Source: JAFALK01 sp042701975 (GTDB lineage Bacteria > Pseudomonadota > Gammaproteobacteria > Burkholderiales > Burkholderiaceae_C). From it: 64,000 nucleotides of DNA. Below, in pieces: positions 17,890 through 26,635 of this stretch. The position numbers were made by a program, and so were the translations under genes. Position 1 is the first letter of the stretch; each line of letters begins with the position of its first letter. The stretch covers positions 372,001 to 436,000 of the forward strand of contig CP170561.1 in assembly GCA_042701975.1 (NCBI GenBank), in the 5' to 3' direction. The notes beneath the pieces were generated by a model, which worked only from the letters and a program-made list of their open reading frames with translations, searched no databases and was not told the DNA's origin.

Positions 17890-20436
17890 TCAGAACTTGT
17901 ACATGTAGGAAACGCGGTAGGTGCGGCCCAGCAGCGGTCGTGCCAGGAACACCGGCGCATTCGCGTCGCCGCTGACAACCTCGCCCGCCCGCGGGTTGCC
18001 TTCGGTCAGGCCCAGCGAGTTGTTGAGGTTGTCCACGTAGAACTGCAGGCTCTGGCGCCGGTCGATGTTGTAGTTCGCGCTGGCGTTGATCGTGTAGTAG
18101 TGGGGCAGCGCCACGGAGTTGGCGATGTCTGCGTAGCGCTTGCCTTCGAACTCGTAGCTCAGCTGCAGATGCAGCGCGTTGTCCAGCAGGCTGACGCCCG
18201 GCACGATGCGGAAGCCCGTGGCCGGCACGCGGATCAGGCGGTTGCCGCTGTAGTTCAGCGGGGTCAGCGCGCCGCCCACCAGGGCCTGGTACGACAGGTT
18301 CTTGTACTTGGCGTTCTGCAGGGTCGCCGAGTAGTGGATGTCGAACAGGTCCGAGGGATAGAACGCGCCTTCCAGCTCCAGGCCAAAGGTGCTCGTGTTG
18401 CCGAAGCCGGCCTGGCTCGTGTACGACTGCGTGGCCGAGTTGTAGACCGTGTTCGTGAAGCCGACGTTGTTGTAGCGCGTGCCGAAGAAGGTCACGTACT
18501 GTTCGGTCCAGTCGTTGACGAACTTGTAGCCCACCTCGCCGAGCTTCATGGTCTGCGTGATGCCGACCGTGGCCGCCGAAGCCGCCGAGTTGCCGATCCA
18601 GGTGCTGATGTTGGGCAGGCGGAAAGTGTCGGTGTAGCGCGCGAACAGGCCTTGCGTCTTGCTCAGCTGGTAGTTGGCGCCCAGCGTCCAGGTCGTGCGG
18701 CTGGCAGTCTTGTCGAAGTCAGAGTATTGGCCGCTGCCGGTCTGGATGCCGCTGACCGAGTCGAGGAAGACGCCGTCGCTGAGCTTGGCGGCGGTGGTGA
18801 TCTCGTTGCGGCCCTTGGCGGAGAGTCGCTCCCAGCGCGCGCCGGCATCCACGCGCAGTTCCTTGCTGATCTGCCATTCGTCGGAGACGTACAGCGCGGT
18901 GCTGTTTTGCTTGCCGGTGGAGTTCGCCCACTCATAGCCGTTGCGCAGGATGCCGCCCTTGGTGACCTGGCCCACGACCTGACCGGCCGCGTTGACCGCG
19001 TCCACGTTCAGCAGCCGCGCCTGGTCGCGCACATCGGTGAGCACCAGCGAGGAGAAGCGGCTGAAGTCTTCGTCCACCTTGGCCAGGTAGAGGCCGAAGG
19101 TCAGGTCGTGCTTGCCGGCCATGTCCACCTGGCCAGCGATGTGCGCGTCGTTCATCAGCTCGCGCACGGGAATCGTCAGGCTGCGCAGGCCGGCCTGGAT
19201 GGTCTGCGCGTTGCCGTTCTGGCCGTTCAGGTCGAACACCGTGGAAGGCGAGTCCACATAAGACAGGCGCAGGCTCGTCGCACCAGCGCCGGCAAAGGCA
19301 GCGAGCGCACCCTGCTGCGTGAGCGAGGTCAACATCGCCGTGCCAGACTGGATGGCGTTGGCAAAGAAGCCGTTGCGCACAGTCTTCGTGTCGTTGTAGC
19401 GCAGCGCGTCAGTGAACTTCCAGTTGCCGCCGAGGTTCTGTTCGAACTTCGTCGTGAACTGCGTGCGGTCCACGTAGGTGCCGATGTTGTTGTCGAAGTC
19501 GAAGGTGCCAGTCGCGGTCTTCAGCGTCAGGTTGCGCGTCTGCGGGCCGGCCAGCGTGCCGTAGTGGCCGTCGAAGCCCTTGACCGCATCGATCTTGCCG
19601 TTGCTGGCGCTCGTCAGCATCGGCAGGCTGGTGTTGAAAAACACGTGGTCATCGACCTTCTTCAGGTCGAAGGAGATCTTGCCGTCGCCCCACTCCTTGA
19701 CGAGCGTGCCGCGGATCTGGCCGCCATGGTTACCGTCGTAGCCCGGATCTCGGGGGCCGGCGCCCTTGCGGTAGAAGCCGCCGAACGAACCCTTCCAGCC
19801 GTCGGCGATCGGCGCGCCGTACCAGAAGTCCGTGCGGATCAGGCCGTCGTTGCCGATGCCGACCTTGACCAGGCCTTCGGCCTTGCTGCCCACGGGGCGG
19901 GGCAGGTAGTTCACGGCGCCGGCCGGGGCGTTCGAATAGAAGATGGCGGACGGGCCGCCACGCACGACCTGGATGCTGGAGATGGTCTCGTCCAGGCGGA
20001 AGTTTTGGTCGGCGTTCAGATAACCCAGCGCCGGATCGTGCGCGATGGGCACGCCGTCTTCGAGCAAGTTGATCGAACCGAAACCATCGACGGGCACGCC
20101 GCGTGCGCGGACATTGCCGCTGGCTTCGCCGCCCGACGATTCAACCCAGAAGCCAGGAACGGACTTCAGCGATTCCGTGACGCTGGTCGGACCTTGGAAG
20201 CGCAGGTCTTCTTCGTCGATCGTCGTGACCGAGTAGCTGGTCTCGGCCTTGCTGCGGCGCTGCAGGCCGGCGCGGCCGGTGACGACGACGGTGTCCAGGG
20301 TGCTTTTTGAAGCGCTGGCAACGGATGCGGATGCTGATGCGTCAGCTTCCGAGGCAGCTTGAGCGGTGCTGCAAGCGTAGGCGGCGAGCAGGAGCGCGGA
20401 GACTCGTGTGAGGTGGTGCATACGGCTTGTGTTCAT
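17890..20436 (-). CDS. TonB-dependent outer-membrane receptor
   Basis: 848 residues. Signal peptide about 1-27, an Ala/Ser-rich spacer, then a TonB-box-like segment (STLDTVVVTGR, about 45-55). The plug domain (about 65-190) contains the usual LKSVPGFWVES, RGVPVDG and IQVVRGGPSAIFYSNAPAGAVNY text. The rest is a 22-strand-type barrel ending in a terminal Phe (YRVSYMYKF), as outer-membrane beta-barrels do. There is no N-terminal signalling extension and no sigma/anti-sigma pair nearby. The ligand is not evident; the neighbouring PHP metallohydrolase suggests an ester- or phosphate-containing compound rather than a siderophore (inference). Confidence 0.9.
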   Translation of the reverse strand: MNTSRMHHLTRVSALLLAAYACSTAQAASEADASASASVASASKSTLDTVVVTGRAGLQRRSKAETSYSVTTIDEEDLRFQGPTSVTESLKSVPGFWVESSGGEASGNVRARGVPVDGFGSINLLEDGVPIAHDPALGYLNADQNFRLDETISSIQVVRGGPSAIFYSNAPAGAVNYLPRPVGSKAEGLVKVGIGNDGLIRTDFWYGAPIADGWKGSFGGFYRKGAGPRDPGYDGNHGGQIRGTLVKEWGDGKISFDLKKVDDHVFFNTSLPMLTSASNGKIDAVKGFDGHYGTLAGPQTRNLTLKTATGTFDFDNNIGTYVDRTQFTTKFEQNLGGNWKFTDALRYNDTKTVRNGFFANAIQSGTAMLTSLTQQGALAAFAGAGATSLRLSYVDSPSTVFDLNGQNGNAQTIQAGLRSLTIPVRELMNDAHIAGQVDMAGKHDLTFGLYLAKVDEDFSRFSSLVLTDVRDQARLLNVDAVNAAGQVVGQVTKGGILRNGYEWANSTGKQNSTALYVSDEWQISKELRVDAGARWERLSAKGRNEITTAAKLSDGVFLDSVSGIQTGSGQYSDFDKTASRTTWTLGANYQLSKTQGLFARYTDTFRLPNISTWIGNSAASAATVGITQTMKLGEVGYKFVNDWTEQYVTFFGTRYNNVGFTNTVYNSATQSYTSQAGFGNTSTFGLELEGAFYPSDLFDIHYSATLQNAKYKNLSYQALVGGALTPLNYSGNRLIRVPATGFRIVPGVSLLDNALHLQLSYEFEGKRYADIANSVALPHYYTINASANYNIDRRQSLQFYVDNLNNSLGLTEGNPRAGEVVSGDANAPVFLARPLLGRTYRVSYMYKF

Positions 20437-20836
20437 TTCCTAGTTCGCGCAGGAGCACGCGTTTTCCAAACCGAAATCGCTCTTCGGTCAGGACGGGTCG
20501 GATGCTAGGAATGCCGTATGAATGAGCCATGACGCACGCAAGCGCATGCAACACGAACAGATTGTTATGGGCGGAGTCACCGGGAGGTCACGTACTCAGT
20601 TTGTGCTGCTTGAGCTCCGGCGAAGCTTGCTTCTATGCCCCTGTCGATGCTTTCGTTCAAAGTCGAGCGGTACAAGAGGCGCGAGGACCAAAGTCAAGGC
20701 CAGCTTGCGACCCACTACGGTCTCCAGCCTGGTCAAGTCGATCGCCTCCGAGCGGACACTCGACGACTGCGTTCGGCCGCGCCGTCGGGGGCCTTGCCTG
20801 ATGACTTGTCGCGCCAACCCGTGCGACCGGTCTGAG
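20437..20836. other. 400-base intergenic region without a confident gene
   Basis: It separates the TonB-receptor start (minus) from the stop of the binding-protein gene (minus). Short frames exist on both strands, but none has a good ribosome site or recognisable family. Codon-like stretches such as RLETVVGRKLALTLVL (minus, about 20700-20760) may be chance or a decayed fragment. The first ~80 bases must carry the receptor promoter. Confidence 0.5.
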
Positions 20837-21664
20837 CTAATGCTGCCGTGCTAGGCCAAATCGGTCTGAAAGGTTGGAAATCTCTCCGGTAACCTTGAGA
20901 TGCTCAAGGCCATCGTTCAGCAGCTGCACAAGCGCCTGGGCTTGTGCATGCCGGACACTGACCGCAAAGTGCAGAGACTGGGTGGCGTTGGCCCGGTCCG
21001 GCATCGCTGCGACGCTCAAGCCGATTTGCTCATAGTCAGCCAGCCCGATGAGACGGTAGCCGATCGCACCCTCCAATCTTGCTGGCACGATCTCGCATCG
21101 CTTGGACTTCAACATCAGGAAAGCCTGCCCCAAGCTCTTGGCCGCTCCCGCAACATTGGGACTATTCGGTGGGAGACCAAATTGCGAGTAGTTCATGCCG
21201 CTCACAAGACAAATCTTGTACTTGAGCAGGTCGTCGCGAGTCAGCACTTGCGGGGGTGGTCGCTCTCCGTCAAAAAAATAAACCAGGCGTGTCACGTAGA
21301 GAGCCGTCGAGAACAGCAATTGCTTTTCGCGCTCCGGGTTCTTCGTGACGCTAAGCACCATGTCGACCCGCCCTTCCTGGACGCTGTTCAGGCAACGTCG
21401 CCATGGCAGGAGCTCCACCGTGAAAGTCATATTGCGGCTTGCAAGTATTTGCCTCAGTACCTCGACAGCGAAACCGGTGACCTTCTCGGTCTTGACGCCA
21501 AATTGGCGTTGGTAGTACACGAAGGGCGGCCGCTCAGCGTCGTCATCGCAGACGGTGATGGATGCAGGCAAAGCTACTGGTGCCGCAGGCTGGTCAGCAC
21601 CATGACAGCAGTTTCCATGCAACGCAATGCTGAGCGCAATCAACAACGAGGATCCATGTCTCAT
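20837..21664 (-). CDS. Periplasmic solute-binding protein, SBP_bac_3 family (orphan)
   Basis: 275 residues from the ATG at 21664 (GGAG upstream); a GTG start 15 bases earlier is possible. Signal peptide to about GADQP. The fold matches amino-acid-type periplasmic binding proteins: ITVCDDDAERPPFVYY, GFAVEVLRQILASRNM, LLPWRRCLNSVQEGRVDMVLSVTKNPER and a C-terminal lobe. No permease or ATPase gene is next to it, so it may be a stand-alone sensor partner rather than a transporter component; many such orphans sit beside signalling genes, and a PAS histidine kinase lies 302 bases upstream on the same strand. The ligand is unknown. Confidence 0.8.
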   Translation of the reverse strand: MRHGSSLLIALSIALHGNCCHGADQPAAPVALPASITVCDDDAERPPFVYYQRQFGVKTEKVTGFAVEVLRQILASRNMTFTVELLPWRRCLNSVQEGRVDMVLSVTKNPEREKQLLFSTALYVTRLVYFFDGERPPPQVLTRDDLLKYKICLVSGMNYSQFGLPPNSPNVAGAAKSLGQAFLMLKSKRCEIVPARLEGAIGYRLIGLADYEQIGLSVAAMPDRANATQSLHFAVSVRHAQAQALVQLLNDGLEHLKVTGEISNLSDRFGLARQH

Positions 21665-21966
21665 GATGACTCCGACCACTGCTTTGTTGCGTCGATCCCT
21701 TGCGCGCTCGCAGATGGGTAGCGCGCCTGCCCTTACCGCTTTGTCACATTCGGGAGCCGCGTCAGTCCCGGATCAGGTAGCAGGGACTCGCCGCACTGAC
21801 CACGTGAACGTGGCTGTCGCGTAGAGGGCGCTTTGCGCGGCCCCAGTGAAATCGTAGTGAACCGTACGCCGAGAGCAAGCCTTTGCACTCCACAATCTTG
21901 AGGGCAGAAAGGGGAGCTTTCTGAGTGGAGCCTCTGCTGCGCCATTCGCGCACGACCGCAGCACGT
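21665..21966. other. 302-base gap between histidine kinase and binding-protein genes
   Basis: No supported gene. GC content is a little lower than in the flanks. The length suggests that the binding-protein gene has its own promoter here; I cannot point to convincing -35/-10 boxes. Confidence 0.5.
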
Positions 21967-24081
21967 TCAGCTTGATACTGCCGGAGGCCGGATCGGTATC
22001 CAGACCTGAAATCGAGTACCCAGCCCCGGCGTGGATTCCACCTCGATGCGCCCACCGTGCTTTTGAACAATCGAGAACGACAGCGACAGGCCCAGCCCCG
22101 TGCCTCGCCCCACCGGCTTGGTCGTGAAGAAGGGCTCGAAAATGCGACGCCGCACTTCCTCGCTCATCCCGCAGCCCGTGTCACGCACTTCCACACAGAC
22201 CCAACCCTCGTGTTCCGACGTGCTCAATGTGATCGTCCCGCGCTCAGGGATGGCATGGGCCGCGTTGACAATCAGGTTCATGAACACCTGATTGAGTTGC
22301 GCGGCAATGCAACGCACCGGAGGAAGGCTACCGTAGTGCTTGTGCACCTCAGCCTTGTACTTGACCTCGTTCATCACCACATTGAGTGTCGAGTCGAGCC
22401 CTGCATTGAGGTCGGCATCCTGCCATTCCGCATGATCCACCCGAGAGAAGTCCTTCAAGTCTTGCACGATCTTCTTCACGCGGACCAAGCCCTCGTCGCT
22501 CTCATCCAGTAGCTGCGGGAGGTCCTGGAGCACGAACGCCAGGTCGACCGCATCATCAACGTGCTTCAGTTCGCTGCGAATCTCGTCGGGGAGCGCATCG
22601 GGCGCCACTGCACGCAGCCGCTCCAACAGTTTGAAGACCGGCTCCACATAGCTTCGGAGTGAGCTCAGATTGGAGCTGACGAAGCCAATGGGGTTGTTGA
22701 TTTCGTGCGCGACACCGGCCGCCAATTGACCGATCGAGGCCATTTTTTCGGACTGCAGCAGTTGGTTCTGCGCCTCTTCGAGCCGGATGTTGGTCTGCTT
22801 GATGCGCTCGTAGTTGATTTCGAGCTCGCGCTGCACACGGCGTACCTCAGTACGATCCTGCAACATCCACCAAACACCAGAGGTGGCATCCGTTGGATTC
22901 GTCAAGTAGGCGATGAGCTGGATCCAGAGCGAATTTCCCGCCAGAGTGCGCATTTCCATCTCGTGCACAAGGGAGTCACCTCTGGAGAGGGCTTGAACAG
23001 CAATGGACCGCAGTGCCAGATAGTGCTCTTCACTGTGAAAGAAGCTGCGCGTTGGCATGCCGTGAGCGGATTGCTCGCCCAGTTCGAACATCTCGCGGAA
23101 CTTGCGGTTTCCGCGAGTGACGCGCTGGCTGGCCGTGGAGATGATGCCAACCGAGGCGTTCTCCAGAAAGGCCTCCAGCTCATGGTGCGTACTCAGCAAC
23201 TCGGCCGTGCGATCGAAGACCATGGCCTCCAGCTCGTTGCGGTGGCGAAGCAGCTCTTCTTCGGCTTGGTGCCGCTGCGTGACGTCGAGCAGTGTTTCGA
23301 TGGCCCCCACTACATGACCTTGGGTGTCAACGAGTGGTGCTGCGGTGAAGTGCAACCAGCGCCCCCCATCACCAAAGTTCGGAAAAAATCCTTCGGCCTC
23401 GTAAGCGTTGTCAATGGTGTCAGAAGTCTTGCCGAGGCGGCCGTAGAGACGCTGAGACTCTTGCCGAATGGTGTCGTCGACGATCAGGTCCGCCAGCAAC
23501 GGTCGGGCCTCAGCGTAGAACACCGTCCAACCATCGTCACGGCCGATGACGTCATCGGCATCTGCACCTGTGAGCTGCTCGCATGCGGCGTTCCAGTGCG
23601 TGATGCGGTGCTGGGCATCTATGACGAAGGTGGCCACCGGTGTCCCTTCGATGATCTGGTGGAGCACGCGGCCGATATTGAGCAAGCTGGTCTGTACGTG
23701 CCGAACGTCACTGAGATCCTGGCAGGTCAACACGGCCAGGCGCGTCGAGCCGCTCTCCAGCAGCTTGGCTTGCAGCTCGAGAACACGAAGCGAACCACTT
23801 CCCGTGATCGCCTCGACTTCCATCGATGGCAGCTCCCCGTCTTCGGTCAGGCAGCGAATCCCATAGTGCCGCAAGCTGTCCCGGCAGCCCTCGGCCGCCC
23901 AGGCATCGAACTCCATGCTCTGCAACTCGCTCAATTCGTAGCCCAGCAGGCGCCGCATCGGCGTGTTTGCGAACAGGATCCGACGCCCTGCATGGGCCAG
24001 CAAGGGCGCGGCCACGGACTCCAGCACACAACGCAGGGCCGGTTCGAGCTCAGTCGCACTCCGGCTCGATTCCGAGATCAC
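21967..24081 (-). CDS. PAS-domain sensor histidine kinase
   Basis: 704 residues, no membrane span or signal peptide, so probably cytoplasmic. Three PAS-like regions (about 15-130, 140-270 and 300-420; for example GTPVATFVIDAQHRITHWNAACEQLTG) are followed by a coiled coil (about 425-450). The kinase core has the H-box GVAHEINNP with phospho-acceptor His459, then N box (NQVFMNLIVNAAHA), G1 (VRDTGCGM), F box (FEPFFTTKPVGRGTGLGLS) and G2. The H-box with HEINNP is typical of NtrB/HWE-unrelated HPK4-type kinases. The ATG overlaps the stop of the upstream response-regulator gene by four bases, so its partner regulators are almost certainly the two genes before it. Confidence 0.9.
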   Translation of the reverse strand: MISESSRSATELEPALRCVLESVAAPLLAHAGRRILFANTPMRRLLGYELSELQSMEFDAWAAEGCRDSLRHYGIRCLTEDGELPSMEVEAITGSGSLRVLELQAKLLESGSTRLAVLTCQDLSDVRHVQTSLLNIGRVLHQIIEGTPVATFVIDAQHRITHWNAACEQLTGADADDVIGRDDGWTVFYAEARPLLADLIVDDTIRQESQRLYGRLGKTSDTIDNAYEAEGFFPNFGDGGRWLHFTAAPLVDTQGHVVGAIETLLDVTQRHQAEEELLRHRNELEAMVFDRTAELLSTHHELEAFLENASVGIISTASQRVTRGNRKFREMFELGEQSAHGMPTRSFFHSEEHYLALRSIAVQALSRGDSLVHEMEMRTLAGNSLWIQLIAYLTNPTDATSGVWWMLQDRTEVRRVQRELEINYERIKQTNIRLEEAQNQLLQSEKMASIGQLAAGVAHEINNPIGFVSSNLSSLRSYVEPVFKLLERLRAVAPDALPDEIRSELKHVDDAVDLAFVLQDLPQLLDESDEGLVRVKKIVQDLKDFSRVDHAEWQDADLNAGLDSTLNVVMNEVKYKAEVHKHYGSLPPVRCIAAQLNQVFMNLIVNAAHAIPERGTITLSTSEHEGWVCVEVRDTGCGMSEEVRRRIFEPFFTTKPVGRGTGLGLSLSFSIVQKHGGRIEVESTPGLGTRFQVWIPIRPPAVSS

Positions 24082-24641
24082 GCTGACGCTCCGCTCGGGT
24101 CCTCAAGGATGAAGGAGCCGTCCTCGCTCCAACGCACCTGCGTGATCCCCGGCTCCAGCAGCTCCAGTCGGCGCAGCTCGGCCTCCTGCGCACTGAGCTT
24201 GCCGCGCTGGACCCGTACCTCATCGGCCAGACGCCTGTTTTCCATCAGCAGCTCGCGCAGCTGCAGCGCCTGGCGCACGGCATTGAGCAGCTCAAGGTCA
24301 TTCCAGGGTTTGCCGATGAAGCGAAAGATTCCGGCCTCATTGATAGCCGCGACCACGGCGGTGAGGTCGGCGTAGCCCGAGAGGATGATGCGCCCGCAGT
24401 CCGGCTGCATCTCGCGCAGCGCACACAGGAACTCGACGCCATTGCGTCGAGGCATGCGATAGTCAGAAATGGCCAGCGCTACCGGCACATTTCGCGCGTG
24501 GGCCAGCGCTTCGTCGGCGTCGGTGAAAGGCTCGATCCGGTATGACTTGCCAGTGTCGTCGCCAACGCCCTGACGCAAGAGCCGTTGCAATGCACTGAGC
24601 ACGTGCGGCTCGTCATCGAGGAGGAGGATGCGCTCGCTCAT
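24078..24641 (-). CDS. Single-domain response regulator with C-terminal coiled coil
   Basis: 187 residues. A REC domain (1-125) with phospho-acceptor D60 (AISDYRMP), acidic pair D9/D10, and the conserved Lys in GKPWND. The tail (about 126-187) is a heptad-like helix plus a short beta segment, with no DNA-binding domain. It is likely a phospho-relay or adaptor component. It overlaps both neighbours by ATGA (24638-24641 and 24078-24081), so all three genes are translationally coupled. Confidence 0.88.
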   Translation of the reverse strand: MSERILLLDDEPHVLSALQRLLRQGVGDDTGKSYRIEPFTDADEALAHARNVPVALAISDYRMPRRNGVEFLCALREMQPDCGRIILSGYADLTAVVAAINEAGIFRFIGKPWNDLELLNAVRQALQLRELLMENRRLADEVRVQRGKLSAQEAELRRLELLEPGITQVRWSEDGSFILEDPSGASA

Positions 24642-26038
24642 GTCGTCGCCGTCGGTCGAGGGTCAGGCATGTGACGGCTCTCGAAGCCACTTGCGGCACT
24701 GTTGGCCGCCGCCTGCGGCAGCTTCACGTAGATCGCGAGGTTGACGCCTTCACGACTGGCGAACTCACGCACGTGCCGTACGAAATGGGCATCGAAGACG
24801 AATCCCGCGGCGAGCAGCAGAGTGCCCTGCGGGCTGCGCAGGTCGCGCGAGAGCACCATGCCTACCGCGAGCTCAGCGGGCGGAATACGGCGATCGCTTG
24901 CCTCCCGAGTAGGCTCGTCTCGCAGCGCAAGCTGGAAGGCTTCGACCACTGCCTTTGCGTAGCGCGTGCCGGTGCCTCCAAGGATCAACGACTGCGCCTC
25001 GCTGGCGCTGTATCGCTTCTCGGCCATGCGGCCCGACTGCGCGGCGAAGAAATCGCTGGCCAGGCCCAGCACCTGCGCCCCCAACGGGATGTCGGCACCA
25101 GCCAGGCCGTCTGGAAATCCCTTGCCGTCGAACCGCTCGTGCTGCGCGCGAATGAGACGCGCCGCACGCTGCATGCGCCCCAGAGGCAGCAGCGCGGCCT
25201 CGGCGTTCAGCGTATGCCGACGAAAACGCAGTACTTCCTCGCCCATCATGGCCGAGACCGGCTTGCGCAGCAGCGCATCGGGAAAGCCGAGTTTGCCAAT
25301 CTCGTGCAGCAGGCCGGCCACATACACATCCTGGGCCAATCCTGAGCTCTCGACTGCCTGCCCCGGATCCAGTACCGCAAGATGCCGGGCGATTCGCCGG
25401 GCCAGATCCGCCACCTGACGCGAATAGCCCGCCATGCCGTCTTGGCGCAGCTCCATCAAGCCCGAGAAGACGTCGATGGAGAGCAGGAAGTTCTCCTCCA
25501 AGCTGGCGAATGAGGTTTCCAGCATCGCGTTCACCTGCTCCAGCTCCTGCGTGCGCGCCTTGACGCGACTCTCCAGCTGGACGTTGAGCGCCTTGAGCTC
25601 GTCGTTTTGAGCCTGGGTGAGCTGCTGCAATGCGCGGTTCTCTCGCTCCAGCAAACGCCGCTGCAGCCCGTCGCGCACGCACAGCAGCAGATCGCGCTCC
25701 TCCCAGGGCTTGGCGATGTAGCGGTGGATCTCACCGCGGTTGATGGCAGCCACGGTGGAACCGATGTCGGAGTAGCCCGTCAGCAGGATCCGCCCAACCT
25801 CTGGCCATCTCAGCCGCACCTGTTCTAAAAAGGCCGCCCCGTCCATCTCTGGCATACGCATGTCAGAGACGACCAGATCCACCGGCTCGGCGGCCAGCAG
25901 CTCTAGGCCGGCATGACCACCTTCCGCCACCAGCACGCGGTAGCCTTCGGGTCGGAACAAGCGGCGCAATGCGCTGAGGATGGAGGGCTCGTCATCGACG
26001 AACAGCACCACCGGGGGGGCGACATCGCTAGCGCTCAT
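24638..26038 (-). CDS. Response regulator with divergent HD-GYP-like output domain
   Basis: 466 residues. REC domain 1-125 (phospho-acceptor D59 in VVSDMRMP, Lys in AKPWEE), a coiled coil (about 126-180) and an HD-GYP-like domain (about 185-380). Canonical HD-GYP c-di-GMP phosphodiesterases carry HD...K and HHE..DGxGYP. Here the pair is H245-E246 (LLHEIGKLGFP) and the later block is QHERFDGKGFPDGL (H300). The His-Asp of the HD dyad is therefore His-Glu, and only one His of the HHE motif remains. Catalysis may be lost or altered. A further ~85 residues follow. First gene of the three-gene signalling operon. Confidence 0.83.
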   Translation of the reverse strand: MSASDVAPPVVLFVDDEPSILSALRRLFRPEGYRVLVAEGGHAGLELLAAEPVDLVVSDMRMPEMDGAAFLEQVRLRWPEVGRILLTGYSDIGSTVAAINRGEIHRYIAKPWEERDLLLCVRDGLQRRLLERENRALQQLTQAQNDELKALNVQLESRVKARTQELEQVNAMLETSFASLEENFLLSIDVFSGLMELRQDGMAGYSRQVADLARRIARHLAVLDPGQAVESSGLAQDVYVAGLLHEIGKLGFPDALLRKPVSAMMGEEVLRFRRHTLNAEAALLPLGRMQRAARLIRAQHERFDGKGFPDGLAGADIPLGAQVLGLASDFFAAQSGRMAEKRYSASEAQSLILGGTGTRYAKAVVEAFQLALRDEPTREASDRRIPPAELAVGMVLSRDLRSPQGTLLLAAGFVFDAHFVRHVREFASREGVNLAIYVKLPQAAANSAASGFESRHMPDPRPTATT

Positions 26039-26635
26039 GTTGCGCTCCCGCGCTGGCAGATTTCCGAGCCCGGCTCAGTGAATCAAAGCGCCGCGAGGAC
26101 ACCATGGTCTGGATGCAGTCGTTCACATCGTCTCCCTGAAGCCCCTGTTCGGAGCGTCGTCGATGCTTGTATGTCAATGGTCCTGCATATCGAACGAATG
26201 CGCAATCGGCCAGGTCCTACATACTGCATCGAGCCCCAATGGAGAACGTCGAGTTCCTTCTCGCCCTGCGATAGCGCTTCTGTCCTCAAAGCATTGAGGT
26301 CAAATCCCGAATTCGGGGCTACGTAAGGCGTGCAAGCGCGACACGCAGATCTCGCATCTTGACCGGCTTGCTCAACGGGCGGCGAAGCGTCATAACAACT
26401 CACCGGCAATACCCACAATCGATGCGTCGCGTGGTTCGCATATCGCCCACCGTCGATCGAATATCACCTGCCTTGGTTCGCCTTTGCCCGCCGCTGACGC
26501 ATGGATCGGCTGCGCCCGCTGTCGACCCAGGGTGGCAACCAGGCAGGCAAAAATCTGAGGACACCTAGTCGTCGCTCAGCACTCTAAAAGAGCGACCGTT
26601 GAGACATCCGCTCGACGTAGCTGCTCCTATGCCGC
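26039..26635. other. 597-base region with no intact gene; possible mobile-element scar
   Basis: No open frame with a family match is present. On the minus strand, an ATG at 26393 opens a 24-codon frame (MTLRRPLSKPVKMRDLRVAL...) that resembles the start of an IS21-type IstA transposase and ends at a stop near 26319. Upstream of it lie phrases like GGGCGATATGCGAACC, as seen in IS21-type ends. Two perfect dyads follow: CCTCAA-agca-TTGAGG (26284-26299) and CCCGAATTCGGG (26306-26317). The GC content is visibly lower than in the flanking genes. Confidence 0.4.

Noticed and set aside
18100..20310. Plus-strand frame across the TonB receptor
   Set aside because: The minus strand has the plug and terminal-Phe barrel. 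The opposite frame lacks domains.
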